Part shown: one piece after another, positions 23,179 to 34,645 of the stretch | How positions within the stretch are numbered: position 1 is the stretch's first letter | Layout: each line of letters begins with the position of its first letter | DNA from: Arcuatula senhousia | Taxonomy: Eukaryota; Mollusca; Bivalvia; Mytilida; Mytilidae | Direction: 5' to 3' | NCBI GenBank assembly: GCA_963971305.1 | Contig: OZ020308.1 | Location: forward strand, 34,067,275-34,131,274 | Length of the DNA: 64,000 bases | The notes under the pieces: generated by a model | What the model was told of the DNA's origin: nothing | What the model saw: only the letters and a program-made list of their open reading frames with translations | Database searches by the model: none | Translations under genes and position numbers: made by a program

Positions 23179-25701
23179 ATGAAACTTCTGATAGTGTTTG
23201 GAGCCTTCCTGATTGTCAGTGGTCATAAAACATGTAGGAGAAACTCTGGACTGATGAAGAGCATCCAGTATCAACTCAAACTGGTAGAGGAAGACAATGG
23301 GAACTGTGACTGTGGTAGCAGCCATGACAAAAGTAAGCAGCTAGACTTTTAAGAAATTTTAAAGTTTAAATTTGTTTAGAATTAATCAACAATTAAAAAG
23401 TCATTTGTTCAGAGAACAAATGTGAGGTCTTTCCCTGTCTTATGTTTTTGTAATGGTATTTTATACAAGTACTAAAGACATTTGAGTCACTTTGTTTATG
23501 ACAAGATGTTGCCAATTATTGTGATATAGGCTCCAGAATGAAGAGCAGGGGACCTAGAGTCAGAAAAAGTATGGTTGCTAAGGACTTTTATGACGGTTGC
23601 TACGGACTAGGGGTTACTTCTGGTTGAAAAAACTTAACTCTTAACTCAAAAAGTAGTCTTGGTTTAGAATATATATGGTTGCTATGGACTTTTCATTAAT
23701 GTTACCTTGTTGCTAGGGAATGACCTTGACCTCTGACCTTTGACCTTGGACTCAAATGTAGCTCTTTATATACTGATTCATTTAAGTATACATGTTTACT
23801 ATACTATCTGTTATTGTTTTCAAGTTATTGGCAAAATACGTGTTTCGCGAAACTTGTTTTGGCCGCCATTTTGAAACCGTTCAACCGAATCATGTACTGC
23901 TTGGGTTCAAATTGTAGGTAATCTAATCCTGTTTCAAATGAACCCTATGTTTCATTCATCATCTTTATGGTTTAAAAGTTATAAACAAAAAACCATTTTA
24001 AAAAAAGAATCAAGGGCGATAACTCAAAAACGACAAGTTTTACGCTTTCGCACCTGAAACACTTTTTGTAGATTTCGACATGGCGAACATTTTTTTCCAT
24101 GTATTGTCCGCTTCAATTTTGTACGGTTTAAGTGCTATTTCATAAAAACTGTTTACGGTGTCAGCCATTTTGAAAATGGCTGCCCGTAACCATTCGACTT
24201 TTGTCTTAAATTGAAGGACATATAATGACGGTCACAAAAAACCCATATGTTTACTATATTATCTCTGACGGTTTAAAAGTTATAAGCCAAAAACGGATAA
24301 GCCGAAACGCGTTAAGGGCCATTACTCGAAAACGGTTTGTCGTACAGTGTTCGACCCTTATATCAAATAAAGGTCTAAATAAGACGAGTATTTTTCCCAT
24401 TACATGTCTGCTTCAATTTTGTATGGTTTTTGAGATATACTGCAAACAAGGTGTGTCATGACCTCTGACCTTGAGATTTGACCTTTGACCTTGTCATTTT
24501 TAAAAGTATCATAGGTCACCTATGATGATTGGTGAAGGTCCCAAGTCTCTATGACTAACCGTTTTGAAGTAAAAAATTTTGACGCATGGCGACAAGTTTC
24601 GACTCAAAAACGCGTAACCAGGAAGTTGACCAAAAATCTTTTTTTTTGCATGACGAATCATTGCCAAGAGTCAGGTAACCATATCCACACTTCAGATTTT
24701 TTATATCGGTTATGGTTTAGGAGGAGATCTGCTAACAAGGTTTTCCGGTCTGGGGCAGATAACTCCGTTACTAAAAATAGATCGGTTTCGCAGGGTTACT
24801 CAAGTCATGCCCTCATAGTGTCGGTTAATGGTATGAAGTTCCGTAATGTTACAAGAAAAAAAATAATCATAAGAAATACAGTAAGGTCTTTCCTTCTGTG
24901 GAAGGGAAAGACCTTAATTATTCTAACTTTTCAGTCATGTTTTTATTAAATTCATTCCAAGAGCATCCAACCTTATAGATATTTCATTTGTTTTTCTTGT
25001 CCATTCAGTTTCTTAAAATATTCTTATTATTCTTTATTATTTTCAAGGTAAATATGGGTAGCATAAATAATGCATTCCCCTTCATGGACCTCTTAATCCC
25101 CCTACTTAATTAGTGTTTTCTTTATCCAGTAGGTGTTCGTGGAACATATATGTGTCCCTATTTGTTAAAATTTAAGAGGTCTCAAATAAGTGTGGACAGA
25201 CGGACAGACTAACAAAGTAAAATCTATAGGCTTTTTTCATCCTCAATGAAGGATCCTAAATATGTAGTATGCCCCTTTAAGACTGAATTATTTTGTAATT
25301 TTTCAGAGGAAACAAGAATTGGATTTTTAGCCTGGAATTCAAAGGACTTGCAGAATATTCCAAAGAATAATAATGTCATCTTTGACTTGATAAAGACCAA
25401 TGAAGGGAAAGCCTACAACCCAACAACAGGTACATTTACAGCACCTGTAGAAGGCATGTATTCGTTCTCTTGGACAGTGACAACAAACGCAAACATGTAC
25501 TTCCACACGTACATGGTCTTAAACGGACAACTGATGGCAAGAAACTATGTGCATGCTACCAAGGACATGAGCATGTCAGGAAGCCAGAGCGTTGTGGTCT
25601 TCATGAAGAAAGATGACAATGTGGTAATTAAAACCTCTGATGTTGGACAATACATGCACGACGTTGGTTGGTCCACATTTTCAGGCTTCCTGATCAACTA
25701 A
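23179..25701 (+). CDS. Secreted C1q-domain protein, two exons
   Basis: Exon 1 (23179-23332) starts at an ATG just after a TTTGATTTCAG acceptor-like site, which suggests a further 5' UTR intron. It encodes a signal peptide (MKLLIVFGAFLIVSG) and a short Cys-containing linker (CDCGSSHDK), and ends at A|GTAAGC. Exon 2 (25307-25701) follows a TTGTAATTTTTCAG acceptor, keeps the frame, and gives a 182-residue protein. Exon 2 is nearly all C1q domain: TRIGFLAWNSKD, YNPTTGTFTAPVEGMYSFSW, HTYMVLNGQLMA, SGSQSVVVFMKKDDNVVIKT, GWSTFSGFLI. There is no collagen stalk, so it is a 'ghC1q/sC1q' type, greatly expanded in bivalves and linked to recognition of microbial and other surface ligands. AATAAA lies at 25726-25731. 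The 1,974-bp intron holds a 1.5-kb repeat. The domain call is firm; the ligand is unknown. Confidence 0.9.
23402..24918 (+). mobile_element. ~1.5-kb non-coding repeat inside the C1q intron
   Basis: Starts with the hairpin CATTTGTTC-AGA-GAACAAATG and ends with the hairpin AAGGTCTTTCC...GGAAAGACCTT. The same unit is arrayed at 35907-42402. Inside are recurring pieces GGCCGCCATTTTGAAACCG, TGACCTTTGACCTTG and GCGATAACTCAAAAACGACA. The open frames differ between copies, so it does not code. It is inserted in the same orientation as the gene. Confidence 0.75.
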
Positions 25702-25725
25702 ACCTTAAAAAGAAAGTTTTAATAC

Positions 25726-25731
25726 AATAAA
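25726..25731 (+). promoter_or_regulatory. Poly(A) signal of the C1q gene
   Basis: AATAAA, 24 bases after the TAA stop. Confidence 0.6.
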
Positions 25732-26487
25732 AAAAAACTAATGAAACTAACTGGTTTTTGTTTGTCATTTAAAGCCATGTGTGGTGAATGCTTGCTTTCT
25801 TTGTGTTCTTTGAGTCTGTGCTTGCTCTTTAACTTTTTGTGTGTTTACTGAGATGCTCAATTTGTTTGCATTACTTATGTTACATTGTTGAATCTTAAAC
25901 AGACCATTAGACTTATAATAGAAATAAGGGTTAGCAACCATAAAACCTAGTGTAAACCTACCATAAAAGCATAAAGGTTTCGGAATTTTGATATGGCCCC
26001 AAGGGGCTGGGCTGCATAGGGAGCCTAAGGGCACATTATTCATTCGTCACGCAACTCCTCCAGGTTATTTGGAATACCGAACCGAAACTTTGCTCAGTAG
26101 TTGCACTATGAATGTAGATTCTGCTGAAGGTTTCAGATTTTGATATGGCCCCAAGGCCAAGTTGCAACAGCTCATTTGAGTAGGGATATTCATAGAAAGA
26201 TATATGCAATAGGTGGAGTGTTAACTTTGAGCTTTTTATAAATCGAGCTTATTAAATTTATAAAAATTAGAGTTTAAAAGTATATTTCATTAGGGGAAAC
26301 ATCGCACAACCCTAATCATTTGTCACTTTTTATACCCCCGCAAACAGCTTTACCTTTGTTCGTCCGTGCGTTCGGCAAGTTGTCTGTAGGTTCTACTTTT
26401 CCATCGCCCGTTACATATTATTTTTGAATTTTCTCAGCAACTACTAATACCGAAGACTGATTTTTTATTGATTCATCTAATAGAGCC
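25732..26487. other. Non-coding stretch
   Basis: Two related pieces near 25977 and 26131 share TTTTGATATGGCCCCAAGG. A TCCGTCC-type element start (TATACCCCCGCAAACAG) lies at about 26331. No gene is supported. Confidence 0.35.
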
Positions 26488-26836
26488 ATAATAGACGATC
26501 TTCCAATTTCAATTTTTTTGGTAATTGTCGGAATCTTACCTCAAATTACTGGATAACTGGTTGCCGATGTCAATTGCACGTAAAAGGGAATTTTTAAATT
26601 TCATTATTTAATTGTAAACTAATTGGTTTGAAAGGACCCTCCGAGTGAAACAAATTAATTCATTTCATGTTTGATTGTTCTCCATTAGAAAACACATTTA
26701 ATAGATTGATAGAATAATTCAGTATCTGTGCTCTCTTCTAAAAAAAGCCGCCATTTTACCCCCATTGACCTCTCGTGACCCCTATTCTAACATCCGGAAC
26801 GTTCCGGAATGGCACTTTTGGAAGATCGTCTATTAT
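26488..26836. mobile_element. 349-bp MITE with perfect 19-bp TIRs
   Basis: ATAATAGACGATCTTCCAA at 26488-26506 is found in perfect inversion at 26818-26836. A TA duplication is possible at the ends (reading the TIR as ATAGACG...), which would fit a Tc1/mariner type, but it cannot be told apart from part of the TIR. No coding capacity. Confidence 0.65.
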
Positions 26837-27815
26837 AATTGGGACGATTAAATGTCGTTAATCCGAAAAGACAAAAACAAAATTGGCAGACATTATCACA
26901 ATTAAACACAACAATAATAAAAAAAACCATCACAACCAAATAGCAATCATAATTATGATAAAGATTTTATGTTCAAGGGTCGTCTATTTCCTGTTTACCG
27001 AAAGTAAGGTTTTTACACATAGTTGACATGCATTGTAAAAAATCCTTCTCGTGTAGTTTTTCTAGTGACTTTGTGATACAAAAGCATATTGTTTTGCATA
27101 TTGCTTTATATTTGTTATCTGTTACCTTATTGCAAATGTAGAATAAGCGTACGCAACACTAACTATATTGTCCATATATTGCTCACAATTTATAAATCCA
27201 GAATGAAACACAAAACAGCTATAAATGTGACCAATAAAGGTAATAACAAAATTACCGAAATTGGAGGATCAATCTCAGTGTCCAATAGAAAAGACAAAAC
27301 ATGGAAGACACACCGGAATAGTTATTCATTGCAATGGTCCTGACTTGGTACAAGCATTTCAAATGAAATGGTGGGTTAAAACAGGTTTTATGGCGCCCCA
27401 AACAGTGGACATTGCTCGCTGTTTTGCACTTTGCTTTAGATTATAAATATATTGAAATTTTATGACCGGTGGTACTTTACTTTACTACCAGTGCTGGTAC
27501 TTATATTCTTCAAAAGACAAATTTTTTTGATAGGCTACCTTGTTTAAATATGCATCATCTCAGGGGCTTTCCTAAAATTTCTTACCCTTTCAGATCATCT
27601 GAGTTCACTTGTTTCGAGGTGCTGATTACGATTAAGTCGTTTTATATGTTTGTGTATTGTATGTCAACAAGTTTTGTCTTGGCGTTTTCGCACATTTGAA
27701 CGACCCACTATTGTTTCTCTGCTTTTAATTATCTTAACTCAATTATCTGTTTTATTAACACCCACTTTAAACAGTTAAAAATAAATACATGTAAATGTAA
27801 TGCCGTACTTAAGTT
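26837..27815. other. Non-coding stretch; probable 3' UTR of the following minus-strand gene
   Basis: On the minus strand AATAAA occurs around 27746-27756, about 65 bases past the stop of the next gene, and another overlaps that stop. Nothing else is recognised. Confidence 0.35.
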
Positions 27816-30592
27816 TTATTTCGAACAAACTACACAGTTTATTTTACGTTGTTCCTCATAAGGAGGGCAGGGCAATGGGCCGCATTTAGTGTTGACAATA
27901 TACAGCAATTTGCCATTTTGGTTGGCTTTTCCAGAAACTACAAATTCCGGATGGCTATCCACGCAGATGAATTCTGAAGCCGTGTGGTTGGCGTGACCAG
28001 AAGCTAGAACTCCATGGTACTCTACGTTCCACCCCGAATAACATGTCTGTCGACCGGGTATCATAACTGACGTCGAAGCGTGATTGTTTCGACAAACTGC
28101 ACACGGAACATCCTCGTTAGTTGCATGAGCTGCGAAGGAACTCTGGTATTCTGTGCCGTAAATGTAAATATCGTGTCCCGTGTAAGAAGAACTTGGTACA
28201 TTAGGGTTTTCGGGCATACACAGCATATTAGCAGGGCCACCAAAGTTAGTCGATGAATAGTACTGTCCAGCTGCATAACCTTAAATAATAAAAAATAAAA
28301 CATTAACACTGTACATGTACATAAAACAATTATTCAACCAGAGCAGGACATAGGTGTTACTTTACCGGCGGCGTTAACTTTTTGGGTAAGGTTTTATAAG
28401 CATCTCCATATCTCAAGATACATAGGTCCTAGGTTGATGAAACTTGGTATGCATATTCCCTAGTAGTAGCCTTGCACAGTTGCATTCCCCATCTTTTGAC
28501 CTTGACCTTGACTTTCTAGTTTAAGGACTATGATTATTTTCATTGCATATATTAGCTATGTTTAAATTCTTTTGATCTGAGAAACTGAAAATCTTTATAA
28601 TTGCAAAATATAGTGGAAGTAAGGAGGAATAATTGTTTCTGATGGTGCCTGCAGGCGAGACATACTTTAGTGTTAAATAAGAAAGTATGAATGGGGTGTC
28701 CATTCTTTATACTTTAAAATTTTGATAAAAAATTCTTTATTCTTTGAACATTTGGCTTCTTTTCTCGTTTTTATTTATACTGTGAGCATCGTTATACCCC
28801 CACTCGTAAGAAAGGGGGCTATATTGCAATCACTTTGTCCGTCCGTCCGTCTGTCCGTCCGTAACAAACTTTCGTCAGCTTCTTCTGAAGTGATTGACTC
28901 AAATTTTGTATTCAGCTTTAGCATGATGAGTTGTATCGTGCCTCCCCTTTCCACGTCAGTCACGCATCCACTTCCTGTTTTCTGAGCCGACTTAGACTTT
29001 TTAAGGGTCAAAAATAGACATTTTTTGGTGACAGATTTCTCGGATCTACTGAAGGGATTGATTTCAAATTTGGTATACAGCTTAAGCATGATGAGTTGTA
29101 TCGTGCCTGTCCTTTTCAGGTCAGTCGCGCATCCACTTCCTGTTTTCTGAGCCGACTTAGACTTTTAAAGGGTCAAAAATAGACTATTTTTGGTAACATA
29201 TTTCTGGGCTTCTATGGAAGGGATTCATTTCAAACTTGGTATACAGCTAAAGCATGATAATTCGTATCGTGCCTCCCCTTTCCAGGTCAGTCGCGCATCC
29301 ACTTCCTGTTTTCTGAGCTGACTTAGACTTTGCATAGGTAAAAAATAGACAATTTTTCGTAACATATTTCACAGCCTCTACTAAAGGCAATGATTTCAAA
29401 TTTGGTATACAGCTTTAGCATGATGAGTTGTATTGTGCCTCCCCTTTCCAGGTCAGTCGCACATCTACTTCCTGTTTTCTGAGTGGTCGAGTGGGGGTAT
29501 TCTTAGCATGACTAAGTGCAACCTCTTGTTATTCTAATATTCACTTTTTGGGGTCGTTATTGTTTATCTGTCATATTTTGGCCATTATTCAATTTCAAGG
29601 TAGGCAATTAAATGGACAAAAAGTAAAATATCTGCAATATTTCCCAAAAAGTCTCCATCAACCCTGCCAGTAGCGAATATAATATTTAAATGTGAATCCC
29701 CCTAACCAAATACACAAACCAAAACGACCTTGAACTTACCTTTATAGACTGTTTCTGTATTGCTTCCTGCACATATGGTCCGTCCCCATCTTACATACGT
29801 AGATCCTTGTGCTTCATGAACAAAACAAAACAAAATACCCAGAATATCAGATATTCAGATTGTCAACAAAACATGTCTGGTAGCCATGCAGCATCGGTTT
29901 ATTTTTCTCTTCGACATTGTTTTTTTTTGATAGTATAGTTATTGTCTTTTGAACATGAATCTTTATTTTGTTTTTTTCTGCTTTGTTATTCCCAAGAAAT
30001 GCAGCTTTACAGAAAATGCTGCTGATAAAGATTTTACGGATACATTTAAAACATGCAATGTAACATATCTTATAGACACACTTTTGATACTTTCAACAGT
30101 TATGTCAAGTAGAAAACTATTTTTTGTTGTTGTACTAAAATAATTATGCAGTGCAATTTATTTTGAGATATATATAACCATGCACATTTTTGATTGAATT
30201 CGTTTTAATGGTTCATGTCAAGTTCAATTCAAACTTGCTGTTGATCAAGTCAGGACATTATCATTTTCAGATTCGTCAGATAATATTATCCTGGAGTGGT
30301 TGTCTCAAATATAACAATTATTAACTAAATTATTCATCTAATTAATATAACTACCTTGAAGTGCTGTCACTGTTTGTTTTAAATTAGCATTTTCTGTTTT
30401 CAAAGTCTGCAGTATACTACTTAGAGTGTTAACCAGCTGTTTTAAATCCGCCTGTGTTCGATCATACTGATCCAATCGTTGGGACAAAATATCCGGGTCG
30501 GTTAGTAGTAGTCTCTTGTTTACGGGTTCGACCGTTTCGCATTGACCCACTTGCGCAATGACCAGTAAGAAAGCAAATCTATACCAAGACAT
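27816..30592 (-). CDS. Secreted short-chain-collagen-C4-like protein, paralogue 1
   Basis: Three minus-strand exons, all phase-1 junctions: exon 1 30592-30355 (donor G|GTAGTT), exon 2 29811-29740 (donor G|GTAAGT), exon 3 28279-27816 to TAA. Together they give 257 residues. Order: signal peptide (MSWYRFAFLLVIAQVGQC), linker with KRLLLTDPD, a coiled coil (LSQRLDQYDRTQADLKQLVN to about residue 78), then the Cys-rich globular domain: STYVRWGRTIC, YKGYAAGQYY, YGTEYQSS, DVPCAVCRN, VMIPGRQTCYSGWNVEYHG, ASEFICVDSHPE, NTKCGPLPCPPYEE, CVVC. Databases usually name this domain after a sponge short-chain collagen, but there are no Gly-X-Y repeats. The coiled coil suggests oligomers. A near relative lies immediately upstream at 31624-34100 with the same exon plan. 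Role unknown; extracellular matrix or secreted defence are guesses. Confidence 0.85.
28794..29500. mobile_element. 707-bp TIR element with ~165-bp tandem units, in an intron
   Basis: ATACCCCCACTCG (28794-28806) and CGAGTGGGGGTAT (29488-29500) are perfect 13-bp inverted ends. A TCCGTCCGTCCG tract follows the left end, and then about four units carrying GAGCCGACTTAGAC, TTTGGTATACAGCTT and TGATGAGTTGTATCGTGCC. It lies in intron 2 of the minus-strand gene. Non-coding. Confidence 0.75.
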
Positions 30593-31623
30593 GCTTGGTG
30601 TATGGACTATCGTCCTTCGGCCTAGTTTGCTTTAATGACCTAAATTTTTAATTTATTCTAGTCTTATCACCTTTATGTCCTTGTAATTGTGGAAATTGTA
30701 CATGTACATACATGACATATAGAAGAACAGGAAATATCTGGATATTTGAACTTCAAGAAAAAATGTCCTTTTGAACTTTCATGAGTGAGTTTTGTAAAAG
30801 AAAAAAAAACAGATGTGCAGATCATTTTACTTTAAAGGACAGTTAAACTATAAAAAAAAAAACACGAAAATATAGCAAAACTCTTCCAAACTCCCCCTGA
30901 AAAAAATGAGCTAATTTCATTCCACAATTATTGTTAGAGAAGTTTCTTGTCCCAATGTGTTTTGCATTTATATCAGGTTTACGACTTCCGGGTAGGCCTC
31001 GCAATCGAAAATCTGTTGAAATTAACTAAATTCGTCAACCTGTTTAAACAGTTTTAATCTGTCTGCAACAGTATTAAACTACTAAAACATACGTTAAAAT
31101 CCAAAACTTTACTCCGAAGCAGTTTATTTGAATCGGGAAGGGGAAATTACGCCAAAAACGGATAGGAATAAATTGATGTTTTCCTTAGCTCAACGTTGAT
31201 CACACAATGAGGCCGACCCAAAAAGGGAAACTACTCTTGCAAAAATTAAAATAAAAGACTCGGAATCGGAATTCCGGATGACTTTTTCACAAGGGTTATA
31301 AATTAATCTATATTAGTAAAAAGGACCGGTCCTTTGTTTATGGTAGATATCCTAAACCCTACCAATTTTAAAATTACCCACATATCACATGCTCTAGCAC
31401 GGCTAAGTATATCTTTGGTCTGGATAGAATATGGTTCATTATACATGTCATAGTCTACTTAAACACATGCAGCCCCTTCACCCAGCCCCCGGGTGAAGTT
31501 AGCACTTTTTGTATTGTTTATTCATTGTTTTTCATCATTGTACATTTAACGTACCTTATAAAAAGTTGACTTCCAAATCGCACAATTAAATAAAAGAGAA
31601 AGTATAAACATTTAGAATAAATT
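30593..31623. other. Intergenic region between the two paralogues
   Basis: It serves as upstream region of paralogue 1 and 3' region of paralogue 2 (minus-strand AATAAA near 31516-31525). A short hairpin CTTCACCC/GGGTGAAG lies near 31477-31499. No gene is seen. Confidence 0.4.
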
Positions 31624-34100
31624 TTACTTCGTACAGACAACACAGTTTACTTTACGGTTATCATCGTACGGAGGACAAGGGAGCGGACCACATTTGGTGT
31701 TGACAACATATAAAAGATGCCCATTTACGTTATCTTTCCCGGAGACTAGAAAGTCCGGATGTCCGTCAACACATATGAATTCCGATGGGGAATGGGTGGA
31801 CCTTCCAGCAGCTAGGATCCCATGGTACTCTCGATGCCAACCAGAATAGCATACGCTTCGACCAGGAATCATGATCGCGGTCGATGCAGCGATGTTTCGG
31901 CACAAGGCGCAAGGAGCGTCTTCGTTCAATGAGTGTGATGCGAAGTTTGCGTTGTATTCCGTACCCCAAATGTCAATATGACGTTCTTTAAAGGCATGGG
32001 CTGGAATTTCTGGGTTGTCCGGTAGACATAACGTATTAGAGGGTCCACCTTTGTTTAGGTAATATTGCCCAGCGGTATATCCTAAAAAGAATTTTAAAAT
32101 TAATTTTGAATTGTTGAGTTATTTGACACGAAACAAACAATCTTTAAAAGAATCACTTCCATATATGCAAAAAAAAAAGGCATGAGCAACATAATCTATT
32201 TTTTTTATATCTGTACGTGCTACACGTATTTAGTTCCAATCTTTTTGTTAATAAGGACAATGAATTCTCTAACTGAAGGTACTAGTATTTGTTTGCATAT
32301 TTGTGTGGCGTATGATAAGAATACATAGAGATACATGTATAAATATACCGCTGAAAGCAAAATGAGGCTCGCTTTCTGTATTGAAAACTCAGCGATTTGA
32401 ACGATTGAAATTAAAGACATCCTGCATTGAAGACTCAGCGATCAGAACGATTGAAAATAAAGACAAAGAGCGCAAAATGATAAAACCAAAATATGATTAA
32501 CTGAAACCTAAATTATGACAAAGATCAAATTAGGCAGTAAGAGATTGGACAATTTTGAAATTTACATTATCAATTTGATAGCTTTTGATGCGTTCTGTGA
32601 CAATGATGTTGATGCTGAAGCAGGTTAACTTTAGGTTACTAAACCTCCACTGACAGCGTAACCATCACGGATTTTAGAAATCAAAATTACATAAAAGTTC
32701 TATGCAAAAAAAACCAAAAAAACTTTCAAAACTTAATATTTTTACTACGTCAAATGGTTCTCCCTACCTTTGTACACTAAATCTGTATTTGCACCTCCGT
32801 CACATGTAGACTTTCCCCATCTGATATAAGTTGATCCATGTGCTTAAATACAAAAGTATAGTCCTTTTGTACGGTGAATTAAGTTTTGTTTTGTTTTGTC
32901 TATTCAATCAGTGGTTGGAATGTTGTTTTACATATTGTGTGTTTTATTTAAAAAGTTGTTTACTTACTCCATTACATATTTGAATTTGTTACTAGTAAGA
33001 AAGAGAAACGAAGAATATTGAATAAGTTATCAGTTACTTATGAATAGAGAATAAGTAACCAACAGCCAGCAGCCAGAAATGTGACCAATGGTCGCTGCTC
33101 GCTGTGAGAGTTCACTTTCGTTAAACGTTACGTGTTCGCATTTTCTGATTATTGTTCTGGGTTTTTTTTTTGTGCTGTTCTTGTTCGTGTCGACTGGATT
33201 TTTCTTTTCCCTTTCGTTCTTTTGGTTGGAATGTTATTTTACATTTTGTGTGATTTATTTAAAAAGTCGGTTACTTACTCTCTATTCCATATTTGAATTT
33301 GTTACTAGTAAGAAAGAGAAACGAAGAGACGGAAGACATCATGCACTTATAGACAAATATGGGATTTCGATCTCTCAGATGAGTGCAGATGTTGGTTTGT
33401 CATAGGGTTTTGTTTTGTCTTCCTTTTCCGGATTTGACACGCTGAATGGACTATTGGCAACGCCACGGGTGTGCTATAGCAAGCAGGCTTACTCTTCCGG
33501 AGCACCAGAGTTCACTCTTGTTTCGGCTGGAGTTCGCGTTGTTGATAGATATTCAGTTATTTTGCGTTTCAATGTTTTACATGTTGTCTGTTTTTGTCCC
33601 GTTCTTGTTGGTGTTTACTGGTTTTGTCTCTGCCCTTTCGGACTTTTGACATTCGAATATCCCATTGGTACCTCTGTTTATTTGACATTCAAATGTGTTG
33701 GTACCTCTTCTTCTACTATCCAACTGGCCAAAACCAAATGCGATTCCAGTCACAGTCCTGTCAGTTTTGTCTTATTTTTAGTTTTTAGAACTGAGAAAAT
33801 ATATAGTTTACATAAATAAGTGCTAATGTTGCTCTTACCTTGCAGATTTTTTGCACTTGTCTGCAAATGCGTGTTTGAAGCCTGCAAGTTATGGGCAGTT
33901 GCACTTAAAGAGGTCACAAGCTGTTTAAGGTTTGCTTGCTCTCGCTCCAGGCGGTCTAAACGGCTTCCCAAAACATCTGGATCGGTCAACAAAAGTCTCT
34001 TTTCCACACTCTTATCAATATTTTCTCCAAGAACGATCCACACATGAAAACAAAACAAAGACAATTTCCGTATGATTATCAAATCCTTAGTTGTCGCCAT
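31624..34100 (-). CDS. Secreted short-chain-collagen-C4-like protein, paralogue 2
   Basis: Three minus-strand exons with the same phase-1 plan as paralogue 1: exon 1 34100-33839 (donor G|GTAAGA), exon 2 32842-32768 (donor G|GTAGGG), exon 3 32081-31624. This gives 264 residues. I chose the ATG at 34100 (context ATCATGG) over one six codons upstream, because the N-terminus MATTKDLIIIRKLSLFCFHV then fits a signal peptide. A shared KRLLLTDPD leads into a coiled coil (RLDRLEREQANLKQLVTSLS), then the Cys-rich domain: STYIRWGKSTC, YKGYTAGQYY, WGTEYNANF, DAPCALCRN, IMIPGRSVCYSGWHREYHG, SEFICVDGHPDF, NTKCGPLPCPPYDD, CVVC. Exon 2 is one codon longer than in paralogue 1. Tandem duplication is clear; introns have diverged completely and carry different repeats. 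Confidence 0.85.
32912..33330. repeat. Direct repeat of ~112 bp within an intron
   Basis: 32912-33023 and 33218-33329 share GGTTGGAATGTT, TTTATTTAAAAAGT and ATATTTGAATTTGTTACTAG followed by TAAGAAAGAGAAACGAAGA, with a spacing of about 306 bp. Both lie in intron 1 of the minus-strand gene. No open frame is conserved between the copies. Confidence 0.55.
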
Positions 34101-34187
34101 GATATACAAACTACACATAGGTGTAGGTATTGGTTATGTTCAGTAAAAGATAACAAACTTTTAAGTGCAACATCAAAATCTTACTTA

Positions 34188-34229
34188 ACGTGTCTGATGA
34201 AGGTTTATCCAGAAATACGCTTCACACGC
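34188..34229 (+). ncRNA. Hammerhead ribozyme, variant sequence, copy 1
   Basis: Stem I CGTGT (34189-34193), core CTGATGA (34194-34200), a weak stem II GG/CC around TTTAT, core GAAA (34212-34215), short stem III, TTC at the cleavage position and then ACACG pairing with CGTGT. The layout matches the 20464 motif but all stems have different sequence. Stem II has an A-A mismatch at its base and stem III a T-T mismatch, so activity is uncertain. Confidence 0.6.
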
Positions 34230-34603
34230 AGTGAATTTTTGCTCTTGTGTCAGGTGTAGCAAAATTAATTGTCTGGAACTTTGTTGTCATTTGTATTTCA
34301 ATATGTGGATCGTGTCTTTCTGGCCCATATTCCATATTCTTTTGTTTTTGATATTATTTCAGAGTTTGGCTTTAATGCCATGTGGAGGTCGTAGAAAGCT
34401 TCCCCGTGCTTCAGTTGTCTACTCTTATATATTTTCGAGTACAGGAGTATGTGTTGGCATATTTCCAAAATTTGATAACGTTTGACTACTTCTTTAAAAA
34501 TTGATAAATTTATCTGTTTGGTCACTGTTGATATATTTTTTGGTTTCTGTTTTTGTTTTATCAAATCCAATAATCTACCGGTTTTCCAGGTTTTGTACTC
34601 CTA
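34230..34603 (+). repeat. Spacer of a hammerhead-bearing direct repeat, 416-bp period
   Basis: The tract after the first variant hammerhead (GCAGTGAATTTTTGCT, then TTTCAATATGTGGATCGTGT and CTTTCTGGCCCATA) recurs after the second hammerhead at 34604. At 34250-34290 this copy also holds the tract of the first family (CAGGTGTAGCAAAATTAATT, GTCTGGAACTTTGTTGTC), so the two families are joined here. Confidence 0.6.
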
Positions 34604-34645
34604 GCGTGTCTGATGAAGGTTAATCCAGAAAAGCGCTTCACACGC
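34604..34645 (+). ncRNA. Hammerhead ribozyme, variant sequence, copy 2
   Basis: Stem I GCGTGT/ACACGC is perfect over 6 bp (34604-34609 with 34640-34645). Core CTGATGA at 34610-34616 and GAAA at 34628-34631. Stem III AAG/CTT-like with loop, TTC as cleavage triplet. Stem II is only GG/CC around TTAAT. It is better paired than copy 1. Confidence 0.65.

Noticed and set aside
23251..23257. CTGATGA, a possible hammerhead core
   Set aside because: It lies in exon 1 of the C1q gene; no GAAA box or pairing stems follow at the right distance.
33415..33819. 134-residue frame
   Set aside because: It is antisense within intron 1 of the second paralogue, built on a dispersed repeat also seen near 13740, with no recognisable domain.
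27816..34100. True collagen genes
   Set aside because: Despite the usual database name, neither paralogue has Gly-X-Y repeats.
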